The notes below the pieces were generated by a model, which saw only the letters and a list, made by a program, of their open reading frames with translations, was not told the DNA's origin and did no database searches. Positions 6,787 to 14,700 of a stretch of DNA of 16,347 nt are shown here, one piece after another. The stretch lies in contig JARJFC010000067.1 of assembly GCA_029310945.1 (NCBI GenBank), positions 1 through 16,347 on the forward strand, written 5' to 3'. Each line of letters begins with the position of its first letter. Within the stretch, counting starts at the first letter, position 1. The translations under genes were made by a program, and so were the position numbers. This stretch comes from Leptospira sp. 96542. GTDB taxonomy: Bacteria > Spirochaetota > Leptospiria > Leptospirales > Leptospiraceae.

Positions 6787-6949
6787 GTCCAATCTCCCCC
6801 AGTGGCCCTGACTTCCGGCAGCACGTCGAGAAGATCGATACAACTCTCTCAACTTAAATCAGCCAGCCTCCTTGAATATCGGGGCGATTCAATTTGGGTC
6901 TCTCACGTGTCCGCTACAGCGAGGTGTTGAGTGATCCAAGACGGATGTC

Positions 6950-7297
6950 TTATAAAACTATTGGCGGTAACGCCAGTGGTGCGAAAACTTGGATGGGTTG
7001 ACGGTAAATCAGGTTTGATCCCCAATACAGTTCCAAGAAATACGGTTCTTGACTAATAGGTATCGCACTCCATCCAAAGCGACCATATATGTCGGTAAAT
7101 GCAGGAGCACTTCGCCCAAAAATTCTATGCACCAAAGAAACTGTGACGCCCGGAACCGGGCTACCTTGAACACCAGAAATTAGTTGTCCTTGAACAGGAG
7201 CGCTGGGGCCAAGTAGGGGCTGAGCTTGGGTGCTTGTGTTAAGAGCCGATAGTGCTCCACAAGTTAGCACAAGTAGAAATTGTCTGAGCTTATTCAT
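6950..7297 (-). CDS. Small secreted protein with carboxypeptidase-regulatory-like beta domain
   Basis: 115 residues. Residues 1-26 are a classical signal peptide (MNKLR, then the hydrophobic QFLLVLTCGALSAL, then a polar region around TSTQAQ). Cys13 lies in LTCG but the context is not a good lipobox. The mature part, about 37-100, reads like a carboxypeptidase-D regulatory or transthyretin-like beta sandwich: VQGQLISG, then PVPGVTVSLV, then FTDIYGRFGW. The ATG overlaps the stop of the upstream membrane-protein gene (ATGA), with GGAG 7 nt upstream, so the two are translationally coupled. Likely periplasmic, as last gene of the peptidase-hydrolase operon. Specific function unknown. Confidence 0.65.
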   Translation of the reverse strand: MNKLRQFLLVLTCGALSALNTSTQAQPLLGPSAPVQGQLISGVQGSPVPGVTVSLVHRIFGRSAPAFTDIYGRFGWSAIPISQEPYFLELYWGSNLIYRQPIQVFAPLALPPIVL

Positions 7298-7887
7298 AGC
7301 GGAGCTCCAAATGTAGGTGCACGCGTTGTAGCTAGACTTGGTGAGCTGAACGGAATAGGCGCTATTTGTCTTGTTAGATCGCTTTCGCTTACCGGACTAC
7401 GTCGTAACTCAACCATACCAAGATTGGCGATACGCTGACCAGTCAGATTGACTCTGACTTGCTTGTTAAGAGGTTCATAGCCCGGTGCATTAATTGAAAG
7501 CACTAAGAATGAAAAATCTGGATATACGTTGCCACTAATTCGACCTGTGGCTGAATCGCCATTCAGAATCCAATTTGATGGGCGGACGAGTATGGAAACT
7601 TGTCCTTCAATTCCTCTGATTTGACCCTCGAATTCAATGGGGTCAGCATCTGATGGCTTTAGAAATACTAGTGAAGTCGTAATAGACATCAACCCAACCA
7701 AAAAAAAAGCAAGGCCTGGAACTTGGGTATTTATTCGGAATTGCTTCTTCCACTCAATAGTCAGCGCATCGGCTTTAGGAGTCGCAGCCATCGTGATTAG
7801 TCCCTTCGCGACAAGCCATATGCCACCTAGCACCATTGAAAGTCCAGCTATTGCGCCCAGTAATGCAACTATCACAAATGCATTCAT
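7294..7887 (-). CDS. Two-TM membrane protein with exported beta domain
   Basis: 197 residues, not assigned to a named family. Hydrophobic segments lie at about 2-32 and 56-76, separated by a short basic loop (TIEWKKQFR) that should be cytoplasmic. Residues 85-162 then form a beta-rich domain (EGQIRGIEGQVSILV, FSFLVLSINAPGYEPL, QVRVNLTG) resembling carboxypeptidase-regulatory or PEGA-type sandwiches, presumably periplasmic. The tail, 163-197, is Ser/Pro/Thr rich. AGGAGG stands 6 nt before the ATG. It follows the peptidase-hydrolase gene by 52 bp and overlaps the next gene by 4 bp. Both it and its downstream neighbour carry a small exported beta domain, suggesting that they interact. Confidence 0.65.
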   Translation of the reverse strand: MNAFVIVALLGAIAGLSMVLGGIWLVAKGLITMAATPKADALTIEWKKQFRINTQVPGLAFFLVGLMSITTSLVFLKPSDADPIEFEGQIRGIEGQVSILVRPSNWILNGDSATGRISGNVYPDFSFLVLSINAPGYEPLNKQVRVNLTGQRIANLGMVELRRSPVSESDLTRQIAPIPFSSPSLATTRAPTFGAPL

Positions 7888-7939
7888 GTACTTCCTCCTG
7901 AATCATCTCGATTTCAATAAGTACCCTTGGGCATCAAGC

Positions 7940-9844
7940 TCAGATCCGCGAGAAGGCCTTGATTTGGCGTAACACGCTCTGCACCGTTGCGGGATCGTTA
8001 TCAAAGCCACCGTGGGTGGTGCTATGGGTACTGCTGCAGCTGGCAGTCCAAGACTGCATATTTTTTTCCACCTTCATCTTGCTGTAGTACTTCTCCATGC
8101 CGAGGATGGGCGTGCGCGCGCCTCCTTCGAAAGATTCAGACACTAGGTAGAGCAGAGAGCGACCGTAGCCTAGGATGGCGCGGCAGGTTTTATCGTTGGA
8201 CTCGAGAGCGTCCGACAGATGCCACTGGTTGTACTGCGCAACCTTACTCGATCTTATGTACGGCAGCATTTTCGAAGCGAAGAGGTCTACGGTTGCTGCC
8301 GGAGCCATCATGTTCGCAGTGGCGAAGTTCCAGCCTAGCCCACTCAGTAGTTCCACTAAATGGCAGTGCACGATACTGCCGGCGGAATGTCCGATGAGAT
8401 GAATTCGGTCGCGCTTGGTGTCGAGGTCCGGCGATGCGGTCGCGAACTTGTAGAGCAATGCACCGCCCGAATTTGTTGCCTTGCTGATTGCGGCACCGTT
8501 TTCCTTCATCTCGCCCCAGACTGCGGTGCCTGGCTTGGCAATAAGCTTTTCCAACCTCTCGTCCCACCAGCGCTGAGGACCGGCGGTGCGGCGGTCCCCG
8601 GGTACCAGTAGATCCTTGACCATATTCGCGAGTGTCGAGATGAGGTCGGTCTCCCACATCAGGAATATTGGGAAAATCTTCTGTCGGTAGAGCGCGGGAA
8701 TCCACTCTGCTGCGCTCTCGGCGGCATTGGATTCCGATACCAATCCGCCGTGCGCATAGATGGCAATATCAACCGGTTCATTGGCTTTCAGTCCCCAGTC
8801 CTCCCGTGCGCGGCGTAGGTATGTTGTTACCAACGCCTTCAGGTCGTCGGATGTGGTGCGGAATTCGCCTGAGTTCGAAAGACGACCGTTGTTCTCCATG
8901 TTGACGATGTAGGGCGCGATTTCGTGGTTGCGCAGCCTCTCGTCCTTTGCGACCTCGACTTTGCCTTTGACCTTGCGCAGCGTCGTAGCCTCCGCAATCG
9001 CTAAGTGCAGCGAGGTCACCACTCCCATCTGAACCACCCAGCAGTCCATCGCGTTTTCGCGCCAATCTTGGTAAGTGATTAGCGCTTGGCCGTTGGTGCC
9101 CCAATTCTTGCCCCAAGAGTTCTGCACGATGAAGCCACGGTCGGTGTAGCCTACGATTACGAAGGCGTGGCCACCATCGCTAGGCACCGTGTCGCGGTGC
9201 GGTATTTCCCAGTACGGCTTGCGCTGCTTCGCAGTGAGGGCGTAGCCTGCATCCCAGCCGTCGTGACAGGCGACGCTCGCATACAGAATTCCGACTTCAT
9301 TTATTGCAACATGCATGTCCGCAATGGACTGAATGTCCACCCGGTAGTAGGCACCGAGCGGTCGGCGCATCGCCTCGCCCCACCAGTCATCCAGCGGGTT
9401 ATCCGGTACTGGCGGCATATCGAGCTTGGGCCACGTGCGCCTGCTAGCAGCGCCGTGCCGGTGCCAGCCTTTGAGCGCGCCGCGCAGGCTTGATCCCGCA
9501 TCTTCTTTGGAGCCCGGGAATTCGTCATAGCGTCGCGCCATGGAATACAGCATGAATGGCGAAACCGGTTCCGAGTTCGGGGCATCGCCGAGGAGCCAAT
9601 GAACGACGCTTGCAAGCGCGAAACCGGTGCAAGCGCTAGTCTGTCCTTGATCGAGGATTGGTATTTCCCGTTTCGGCATGCGCACTGCTGGCGGTCGACT
9701 GGCGACCGGCGGCGCATAGATGCGGTCACGGAAATCGATTGCGTCGGGCGTGACTCGGCTTTTCGCACGCTGAGTTACCGTGCTAGCTCCAGACCTCAGC
9801 TTCGACTTGGCTGTGGCGTGAGCGGACTTTTTCGTCGTGACCAT
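7940..9844 (-). CDS. Papain-like C1 peptidase fused to alpha/beta hydrolase
   Basis: 634 residues with two hydrolase domains. After a basic, Ser/Thr/Ala-rich tail (1-30), residues about 33-280 form a papain-like domain: PDAIDFRDRIY, then ILDQGQTSACTGFA with oxyanion Gln66 and nucleophile Cys72, His226 in GGHAFVIVGY and Asn242 in QNSWG. Residues about 355-615 form a serine hydrolase: AHGG (oxyanion loop, 364-367), GHSAG with Ser487, Asp520 as a possible acid, and His611 in THGGF. No signal peptide or membrane segment is seen, so it is probably cytoplasmic or exported by another route. I start at the second of two adjacent ATGs (9844), best spaced from GGGGA; ATG 9847 and GTG 9856 are alternatives. 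It heads an operon with the two small envelope proteins. Domain calls are firm; substrate and role are unknown. Confidence 0.85.
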   Translation of the reverse strand: MVTTKKSAHATAKSKLRSGASTVTQRAKSRVTPDAIDFRDRIYAPPVASRPPAVRMPKREIPILDQGQTSACTGFALASVVHWLLGDAPNSEPVSPFMLYSMARRYDEFPGSKEDAGSSLRGALKGWHRHGAASRRTWPKLDMPPVPDNPLDDWWGEAMRRPLGAYYRVDIQSIADMHVAINEVGILYASVACHDGWDAGYALTAKQRKPYWEIPHRDTVPSDGGHAFVIVGYTDRGFIVQNSWGKNWGTNGQALITYQDWRENAMDCWVVQMGVVTSLHLAIAEATTLRKVKGKVEVAKDERLRNHEIAPYIVNMENNGRLSNSGEFRTTSDDLKALVTTYLRRAREDWGLKANEPVDIAIYAHGGLVSESNAAESAAEWIPALYRQKIFPIFLMWETDLISTLANMVKDLLVPGDRRTAGPQRWWDERLEKLIAKPGTAVWGEMKENGAAISKATNSGGALLYKFATASPDLDTKRDRIHLIGHSAGSIVHCHLVELLSGLGWNFATANMMAPAATVDLFASKMLPYIRSSKVAQYNQWHLSDALESNDKTCRAILGYGRSLLYLVSESFEGGARTPILGMEKYYSKMKVEKNMQSWTASCSSTHSTTHGGFDNDPATVQSVLRQIKAFSRI

Positions 9845-10092
9845 CATCTTCCCCACGTGGTTGGTGGTACAGCGGAGCTAGCGCTGCAGAAGAACGAAAA
9901 GGTGCGCTCGATGACAGGAAGTCCCAGCACTTGGTACTTCCTTGATCAGCAATTCGCCCATGGTGGCCTCCCTGGATGAACACCGGCACTATCCGGCAAC
10001 TGCCATTGGTGTGATGTCTACAACTCAGGTGGATGCCCCATTTCTATATGGGCTTACGTATGGTTACAAGTGCCTGCTGGTTTTGAATTGGA
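9845..10092. other. Upstream region of peptidase operon, no gene seen
   Basis: No convincing coding frame: the open frames here are short and lack ribosome sites. The promoter of the peptidase-hydrolase operon must lie in this stretch or further right, but I could not identify clear -35/-10 boxes on the minus strand. Confidence 0.4.
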
Positions 10093-10293
10093 GCTCAGAG
10101 TTGTTGGAAAACTAAAAATTCAAAGTTAAGTGAAAAAAGAAGCCGAAAGTTCAGAGTTAAGTGAAAAACGAGTTCAGTTTTGATCGGACGACTCGTCTCT
10201 AACCCATTGATTTTGAAGAAAACCGAGTTCAGCTTTCAGTGAAACTCGACAGATTTACAGTGAGTTTTGAATTTTTATCACTTAACTCTGAAC
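10093..10293. repeat. Two-headed array of about 20-bp repeats, likely transposase-binding sites
   Basis: The consensus is GTTCAGAGTTAAGTGAAAAA. Plus-oriented copies start at 10093 (14/20), 10118 (18/20), 10149 (exact), 10172 (only the first half) and 10227 (15/20). Minus-oriented copies lie at 10258-10277 (weaker, but 16/20 against the 10118 copy) and 10274-10293 (nearly exact). The last plus copy runs into CGACA at 10247-10251, a terminus of the kind ending TniA/TnsB-type transposons (TGTCG...CGACA). Iterated transposase sites are known at the ends of Tn7, Tn5053, Mu and IS21-family elements. The opposed copies suggest two element ends abutting or a complex end. Plasmid iterons are an alternative, but no replication gene is present. 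Confidence 0.6.
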
Positions 10294-10840
10294 TCCTGAG
10301 AGCCAAAAATCATCCATAAGTTATTGTTATTAAATGGATTTTTCAGGATTCTGAGAATGACTAGTCCCTCTCAGCGGTCGTGAGGAGTGCTTTTTGTGCC
10401 TTCGTGCGGTCGAAAGCCTCGCGGGGCTGTAAGTAAGTACAGTTAAGAGTCTTCTTGAAGTCTCGGGGCGTGGCTGCCATTGCTCTGCCACTGCTTTCTT
10501 TTATGGGGCCGCACAGACCGGTTACGTGCGTCCCCGATTTCGACCCATTTCCGACAACTGATGGGTGTGAAAGCAGTAGGTCAGTGATGTGGCATGAAGG
10601 ACTCTACGGGCGCTCATGTTGCCGCCGATGCAGTTTTGACAGATGGTGCCGAAGATCGCTGACAGTGTCATCTGAGGACCCGTGCCCCATCCAGTCTTGA
10701 ACTCCTCTCCTTGTTGGGCTTTCAATCAAATCTGGCGCTGCCTGTCAAAACATTACCGGCACCAACAGCCAAATGTCTCGACGCGATGAATCGCGTAGTC
10801 CGGGACGTACTTGGCGTCCCAAATGGCCACCTAGCAAAAA
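10294..10840. other. Intergenic stretch without recognised gene
   Basis: Short frames on both strands lack ribosome sites and recognisable motifs. Small palindromes are visible, such as ACCCAT / ATGGGT around 10545-10567 and TGACA-G-TGTCA near 10660. It may contain element-end or flanking debris next to the repeat array; I cannot assign it. Confidence 0.4.
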
Positions 10841-11755
10841 TCAAAGTCCGGCAGCTGCAACCAGATCACCGAATGCCCGAACTTTCGCCGAGTGTCGCCG
10901 TTGCAGCGGACTGACCAGATGCAAAGGGAGTTCTTGAACCGCCCAGTCAGCTAACAAAAGCTGAACCTCGCCGCGAGTCATTTCTTCCTCGAACAGGAAC
11001 GTTGGGGAAAATCCCAGTCCCTGGCCTGAGAGCACGGCCGCGCGGATCACCTCACTCGCATTGGTCTGCAGATTTCCGCCCACACGCACGGTGCAACTGC
11101 TACCGGGCTCGACGCCGGCCCCGGGCCCTGCTGTGAATGTCCAAGCGTTGCGCGTGGCGAGTTCGCTATAGACGATGCAGTTGTGTGCAAGCAGATCCTC
11201 GGGCACACGTGGAATGGACACCGTCTTCGGCAGAGAGCGGAGGTATTTGCGGCTGGCGAGCAGTCCACGCCGAGTCGTACCCACCCGGCGAGCCACGAGG
11301 CTGCTATCGGTGAGCTCGCCAATGCGCACAGCCACGTCGATGCCTTGCTCAACCAGGTCGACAAAGCCGTCGGCGAGCCGAAGGTCAACCTTGACTCCCG
11401 GGTGAGCGGCCAGAAACTTCTGCACCAAGGGCAAAACTTTGAGGCGGCCGAACGCGCCAGGCGCCGCCACCCTCAACCATCCTTGCAGTTGCGTGTCTCC
11501 AGCGCGCAGTTCGGTCTCGGCCTCGGCAACTTCGGCCACCAGCCGGCGTGCCTGCTCGAAGTAGCGCTCGCCTGCTTCGGTCAGTGCGAGTGCTCGCGTC
11601 GTGCGCAATAGCAACTGTGCCCCCAGTGTTTTCTCCAGTCCGGCGACTTGCTTGCTGATGGCGCTCTGCGTGCCACGTCTCTCGCGGGCCACGGCGGAAA
11701 AGCTGCCGGTCTCCACCACGCGCACAAAGATTTCCATCGCTTGCAATCGGTCCAT
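10841..11755 (-). CDS. LysR-family transcriptional regulator
   Basis: 304 residues, the usual LysR length. The N-terminal winged helix-turn-helix (about 1-60) has the standard pattern: MEIFVRVVETGSFSAVA, then AISKQVAGLEKTLGAQLL, then LTEAGERYF. A helical linker (61-88) leads to the two-lobed effector-binding domain (about 90-300), with GWLRVAAPGAFGRL opening the first lobe and DLRLADGFVDLVEQG in the CrgA-like subgroup style. It is transcribed divergently from the SDR dehydrogenase gene across a 115-bp gap containing a dyad, the classical layout for a LysR regulator of its neighbour. The inducer cannot be read from the sequence. The ribosome site is weak (GGAT). Confidence 0.9.
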   Translation of the reverse strand: MDRLQAMEIFVRVVETGSFSAVARERRGTQSAISKQVAGLEKTLGAQLLLRTTRALALTEAGERYFEQARRLVAEVAEAETELRAGDTQLQGWLRVAAPGAFGRLKVLPLVQKFLAAHPGVKVDLRLADGFVDLVEQGIDVAVRIGELTDSSLVARRVGTTRRGLLASRKYLRSLPKTVSIPRVPEDLLAHNCIVYSELATRNAWTFTAGPGAGVEPGSSCTVRVGGNLQTNASEVIRAAVLSGQGLGFSPTFLFEEEMTRGEVQLLLADWAVQELPLHLVSPLQRRHSAKVRAFGDLVAAAGL

Positions 11756-11761
11756 TTTTTA

Positions 11762-11782
11762 TCCAATTGAGTCTTGATTGGA
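11762..11782. promoter_or_regulatory. LysR-type operator dyad
   Basis: TCCAAT and ATTGGA are perfect 6-bp arms with a 9-bp spacer, lying 7 bp upstream of the lysR ATG in the divergent lysR-SDR gap. The shape (dyad with AT-rich centre) suits a LysR recognition site serving autoregulation and the divergent operon. No clear second activation site or promoter box was assigned. Confidence 0.5.
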
Positions 11783-11870
11783 ATAAATATTAGTACAAAT
11801 TTCAGGCTAGTGAGTTTGTTTGGAATGAATAACAGTAGACCCATCGCAACCTCATCAATGGAGTCACCAC

Positions 11871-12620
11871 ATGAATCCCCCCGTAGTCCTCGTCACAGGA
11901 GCGCTCACCGGCATCGGCCGTGCTACCGCTCTGGCTTTCGCTCGCGAAGGCGCCCGCATTGTTGTCAGCGGGCGGCGTGATGCTGAGGGTCAGGCGCTTG
12001 CCGCCGAGTTGCGCCGCCTGGGCGTCGAAGCCGAATTCCTGCGTGCCGACGTGCGCTATGAGTCCGACGTGCGAGCCTTGGTCGACAAGACCGTTGAACG
12101 GTTTGGCAGGCTCGACATCGCGGTTAACAACGCCGGCACTGAAGGCGTGCAGGGGCCCATCTCGGAGCAAGGGGTGGATGACTACGCCGCCACCTTTGAC
12201 ACCAATGTGCTGGGCACGCTGTTGTCGCTCAAGCACGAGATGCGCGTGATGCTCAAGCAGGGCGTTGGCAGCATCGTGAACCTGTCGTCCATCGCCGGAC
12301 AGGTCGGTTTTCCTGGTGCTTCCGTCTATGTGGCCAGCAAGCATGCCATCGAAGGCCTGACCAAGAGCGCTGCGCTTGAGGGTGCTGCGGCGGGCGTGCG
12401 CGTCAATGCCGTTGCACCAGGCCCGGTCCAGACCGAGATGCTGGACCGCTTTGTGGGTGGTGATCAGCAAGCCAAGTCTGGTTTCCTCTCGATGGTGCCC
12501 GCCAAACGTGCCGCAACCGTTGACGAAATCGCCCAGACCATCACCTTCGTCGCCAGCAGCAAGGCGGCTTACCTCACCGGTCAGTCGATCACGATCGACG
12601 GCGGTTTCACTGCGCAGTAA
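11871..12620 (+). CDS. Short-chain dehydrogenase/reductase (SDR)
   Basis: A classical SDR of 249 residues, probably an NADP(H)-dependent ketone/alcohol oxidoreductase. The cofactor loop is TGALTGIG (9-16), with R35-R36 at the end of the second strand favouring NADP. NNAG lies at 86-89, and the catalytic tetrad is N112, S140, Y153 and K157 (YVASK). The C-terminal IDGGFTAQ is typical of FabG-like and glucose-1-dehydrogenase-like members. The substrate is not evident. The ATG has GGAG 7 nt upstream. It is the first gene of a three-gene operon with the AhpD-like and EamA genes, divergent from the LysR regulator. Confidence 0.92.
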   Translation: MNPPVVLVTGALTGIGRATALAFAREGARIVVSGRRDAEGQALAAELRRLGVEAEFLRADVRYESDVRALVDKTVERFGRLDIAVNNAGTEGVQGPISEQGVDDYAATFDTNVLGTLLSLKHEMRVMLKQGVGSIVNLSSIAGQVGFPGASVYVASKHAIEGLTKSAALEGAAAGVRVNAVAPGPVQTEMLDRFVGGDQQAKSGFLSMVPAKRAATVDEIAQTITFVASSKAAYLTGQSITIDGGFTAQ

Positions 12621-12671
12621 GGCAACACCGAACTGCACCTTTTTCTACAACCTCACTTTGGAAGATCCATC

Positions 12672-13205
12672 ATGACCACCATCAACGTCCCCTCCCGCGA
12701 CCAAGTCAGCCCCACCAACCAGGCTTTGTTTGACAACCTCAAGAAGGGTTTGGGCAAAGTGCCCAACCTCTATGCCACGCTGGCGCACTCCGAGCATGCT
12801 TTGGGAAACTACCTTGCATTCCAGAATGCCAAGAGCAGCATCACGGGCAAAGCGCGTGAGGTCGTGAACCTTGTCGTCAGCCAGGTCAACAATTGCGAGT
12901 ACTGCCTGGCCGCGCACACCGTCATTGGTGGCATGGTCGGTTTCACTCCCGAACAGATTCTCGAAATCCGTCGCGGTGGCGCGAGCTTCGACACCAAGCT
13001 CGATGCCCTGGCCAAGTTGGTCAAGAGCATTGCCATCGAACGTGGTCATGCAGACAGCTCGCTCGTGGATGCCTTCTTCGCCGCGGGCTGGACCAAGGAG
13101 AACCTGGTTGATGCCATCGTGGTCATCGGCGACAAAACCGTCACGAACTACCTGCACGGCGTCACCAAGGTCCCGGTCGATTTTCCGGCCGCACCGAAGA
13201 TCTGA
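12672..13205 (+). CDS. Carboxymuconolactone decarboxylase/AhpD-family protein
   Basis: 177 residues. The AhpD-type active site is intact: E63, then C75-E-Y-C78 and H82 (CxxCxxxH). Family members with this CxxC act as alkylhydroperoxidases or peroxidase-related disulfide reductases rather than true decarboxylases. FTPEQILEIRRG and the helix after it match the all-helical fold. The gene starts 51 bp after the SDR stop, with a GGA-type site, and is followed by the EamA transporter at 30 bp. The operon suggests a redox or electrophile-handling function, which is inference. Confidence 0.85.
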   Translation: MTTINVPSRDQVSPTNQALFDNLKKGLGKVPNLYATLAHSEHALGNYLAFQNAKSSITGKAREVVNLVVSQVNNCEYCLAAHTVIGGMVGFTPEQILEIRRGGASFDTKLDALAKLVKSIAIERGHADSSLVDAFFAAGWTKENLVDAIVVIGDKTVTNYLHGVTKVPVDFPAAPKI

Positions 13206-13235
13206 AACCCACCGCACCAGAAAGAGGACCGTATC

Positions 13236-14204
13236 GTGTCAACGACATCTCCGACCACGAAATCGGATGCCAAGCGTTTGGTGGCCGGGGTTGCCGTTGG
13301 TTTGATCGCAGCCAGCATAGGCGCGCTCTACACGGTGTATGCCCGCTGGGGAATCTCCCGAGGCGTGGGAACAGCGGATCTGACCGCACTGCGCTTCGGA
13401 ACAGCTGGATTGGCGACCTTGCCTCTGCTGGTGCAGATCCTCTGGCTGGATGCGAGGGGGTTCATGAAACGATGGCGTGTCTGGCTGCTCATATCGGTTC
13501 TTGCCGGGACGCCGTTCGGCCTGCTGATGTTCGGCGCTTTGCAGCTTGCGCCGCAAAGTCATGCAGCAGTTTTTCCGTTCGCGACCATGAGTGTGATGGG
13601 CCTGGTGCTGAGCGCATGGCTGCTGGGCGATGCGCTGCCCCCGCGTCGCATTGCAGGGATCGCCTTGGTGATTGCTGGGTTGCTGGTGCTATCGGGTGTT
13701 GCTGACTCAAGCTTTACAACCCAGGCCTTGCTGGGCGATTTGGTGTTTGTCGCCGCTGGTACGCTCTGGGCCGGCTTTGGCATTGTGTTGCGTCGCGCGC
13801 GTTTGGATCCACTGGTGTCTACTGCGGTGATTTCCTTTTCGGCGCTGTGCACTTATGTACCTGTGTATCTGCTGATGGGGGGCGGTACTCGCCTGATGGC
13901 CGTGGCGCCCCCCGTGCTGCTGGTCGAATTGTTTGTGCAGGGTTTGATTGCGGGTGTCGGCACACTCTATTTCTACGCCAAGATGGTTTCTTTGTTGGGG
14001 CCGGCAAGGGCCTCGATTTTTCCCGCATTGGCGCCAGGCTTGGCCGCGTTGATGGCTTGGCCTGTGCTCGGCCATATTCCCAGCGCAGACGAGGCCGTCG
14101 GGTTGGCCATAGCGATGGCCGGGCTTTTGATTGCCGTCACACGGACGTTTGAGCGGCCTCAGACCAGAAGCGAACCGGCCACTGGCTCCAATAGACACTT
14201 CTAA
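13236..14204 (+). CDS. EamA/DMT-family transporter
   Basis: 322 residues of inner-membrane protein with about ten hydrophobic segments in two EamA repeats (roughly 15-145 and 160-305). Each repeat has the familiar small-residue-rich helices, e.g. GVAVGLIAASIGALYTVY near the start, the LIAGVGTLYFYAK segment, and a Pro- and Gly-rich closing helix. Such proteins export metabolites or drugs. It begins with GTG, AGAGGA lying 7 nt upstream. Third gene of the LysR-linked operon. The substrate cannot be predicted. The final residues (after about 305) are polar and cytoplasmic. Confidence 0.88.
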   Translation: MSTTSPTTKSDAKRLVAGVAVGLIAASIGALYTVYARWGISRGVGTADLTALRFGTAGLATLPLLVQILWLDARGFMKRWRVWLLISVLAGTPFGLLMFGALQLAPQSHAAVFPFATMSVMGLVLSAWLLGDALPPRRIAGIALVIAGLLVLSGVADSSFTTQALLGDLVFVAAGTLWAGFGIVLRRARLDPLVSTAVISFSALCTYVPVYLLMGGGTRLMAVAPPVLLVELFVQGLIAGVGTLYFYAKMVSLLGPARASIFPALAPGLAALMAWPVLGHIPSADEAVGLAIAMAGLLIAVTRTFERPQTRSEPATGSNRHF

Positions 14205-14263
14205 ACCTCAATTTGACTGTCTTCGGTTCAGCTGAAGCAGGTGGTTCTCACAGCCTTGCGAGT

Positions 14264-14686
14264 TCAAGCGTTATGGGCATTTCGCGCCACCCGATCTGCC
14301 AGTGCCCCATCTGTTGCGGCCTTCAGTAAACGCCTGAACGAAGGGCACTCCATATGGCTCGGAGCCGGGCAATTGGCGGCGTGCCGCAGTCCCCGGCTCA
14401 TCGCTCGCAGCTTGATGACCAACGCGTCTATCTGATTTGCCTTGGATTCCAGCATTGTCCGTTTGATGTCGGGTCGCCGGTCCGGCGTGAACATCCGGGC
14501 GATCTCGTCCAGTGAAAAACCCGCCACCTGTCCAAGCGAAATCAGCGCCAGCTGCTCCAGCACGCGTGGCTCGAACGTGCGCCGCAGTCCGTTGCGTCCC
14601 ACGGAGGCGATCAGGCCTTTCTCCTCGTAGTAACGCAGGGTCGAAGCCGGAAGGCCCGACCGCTTGGCAACTTCCGCAATGTCCAT
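14264..14686 (-). CDS. MerR-family regulator with CueR-like Cys loop
   Basis: 140 residues. The N-terminal MerR helix-turn-helix is clear (MDIAEVAKRSG, STLRYYEEKGLI, then the wing with R35-R36), followed by the second helix-turn-helix and a dimerisation helix (about 75-100). Near the C terminus lies C106-P-A-P-S-H-M-E-C114-P, a C-x7-C loop with the same spacing and C-P...C-P framing as the metal loop of CueR. ATG 14686 matches the family start; a GTG at 14692 has a better-spaced AAGG and is a possible alternative. It is divergent from the DUF2938 operon, whose promoter has the MerR 19-bp spacer. It probably activates that operon in response to metal, thiol-reactive or quinone stress; the signal is inferred. 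Confidence 0.9.
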   Translation of the reverse strand: MDIAEVAKRSGLPASTLRYYEEKGLIASVGRNGLRRTFEPRVLEQLALISLGQVAGFSLDEIARMFTPDRRPDIKRTMLESKANQIDALVIKLRAMSRGLRHAANCPAPSHMECPSFRRLLKAATDGALADRVARNAHNA

Positions 14687-14700
14687 GATCACAAAATGCC

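Noticed and set aside
6950..7297. Lipoprotein
   Set aside because: Cys13 follows V-L-T, which lacks the small residue needed just before the lipobox Cys; an ordinary signal peptide fits better.
8244..8705. Minus-strand 153-residue frame in another register of the peptidase-hydrolase gene
   Set aside because: It overlaps the strongly supported C1 peptidase/hydrolase frame and has no domain pattern; an off-register shadow of GC-rich coding sequence.
10093..10293. CRISPR array
   Set aside because: Copies are imperfect, irregularly spaced (about 23-55 bp) and in both orientations, unlike CRISPR repeats; no cas genes seen.
10093..10293. Plasmid iterons
   Set aside because: Considered because of the 20-bp AT-rich repeats, but no replication initiator is present and a transposase-type CGACA terminus is; kept only as an alternative.
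10522..10725. Short minus-strand frame in the gap before lysR
   Set aside because: 67 residues, no ribosome site, no membrane or domain pattern; left as unassigned intergenic sequence.
11802..12638. Minus-strand 278-residue frame opposite the SDR gene
   Set aside because: The plus-strand SDR has all catalytic motifs; long antisense frames are common in GC-rich genes and this one has no recognisable domain.
12672..13205. True 4-carboxymuconolactone decarboxylase
   Set aside because: The CxxC active site points to the AhpD-like peroxidase branch and no protocatechuate-pathway genes lie nearby.
13707..14198. Minus-strand 163-residue frame opposite the EamA gene
   Set aside because: Rich in His, Gln and Arg, as expected for the antisense of membrane-protein codons; no family pattern.
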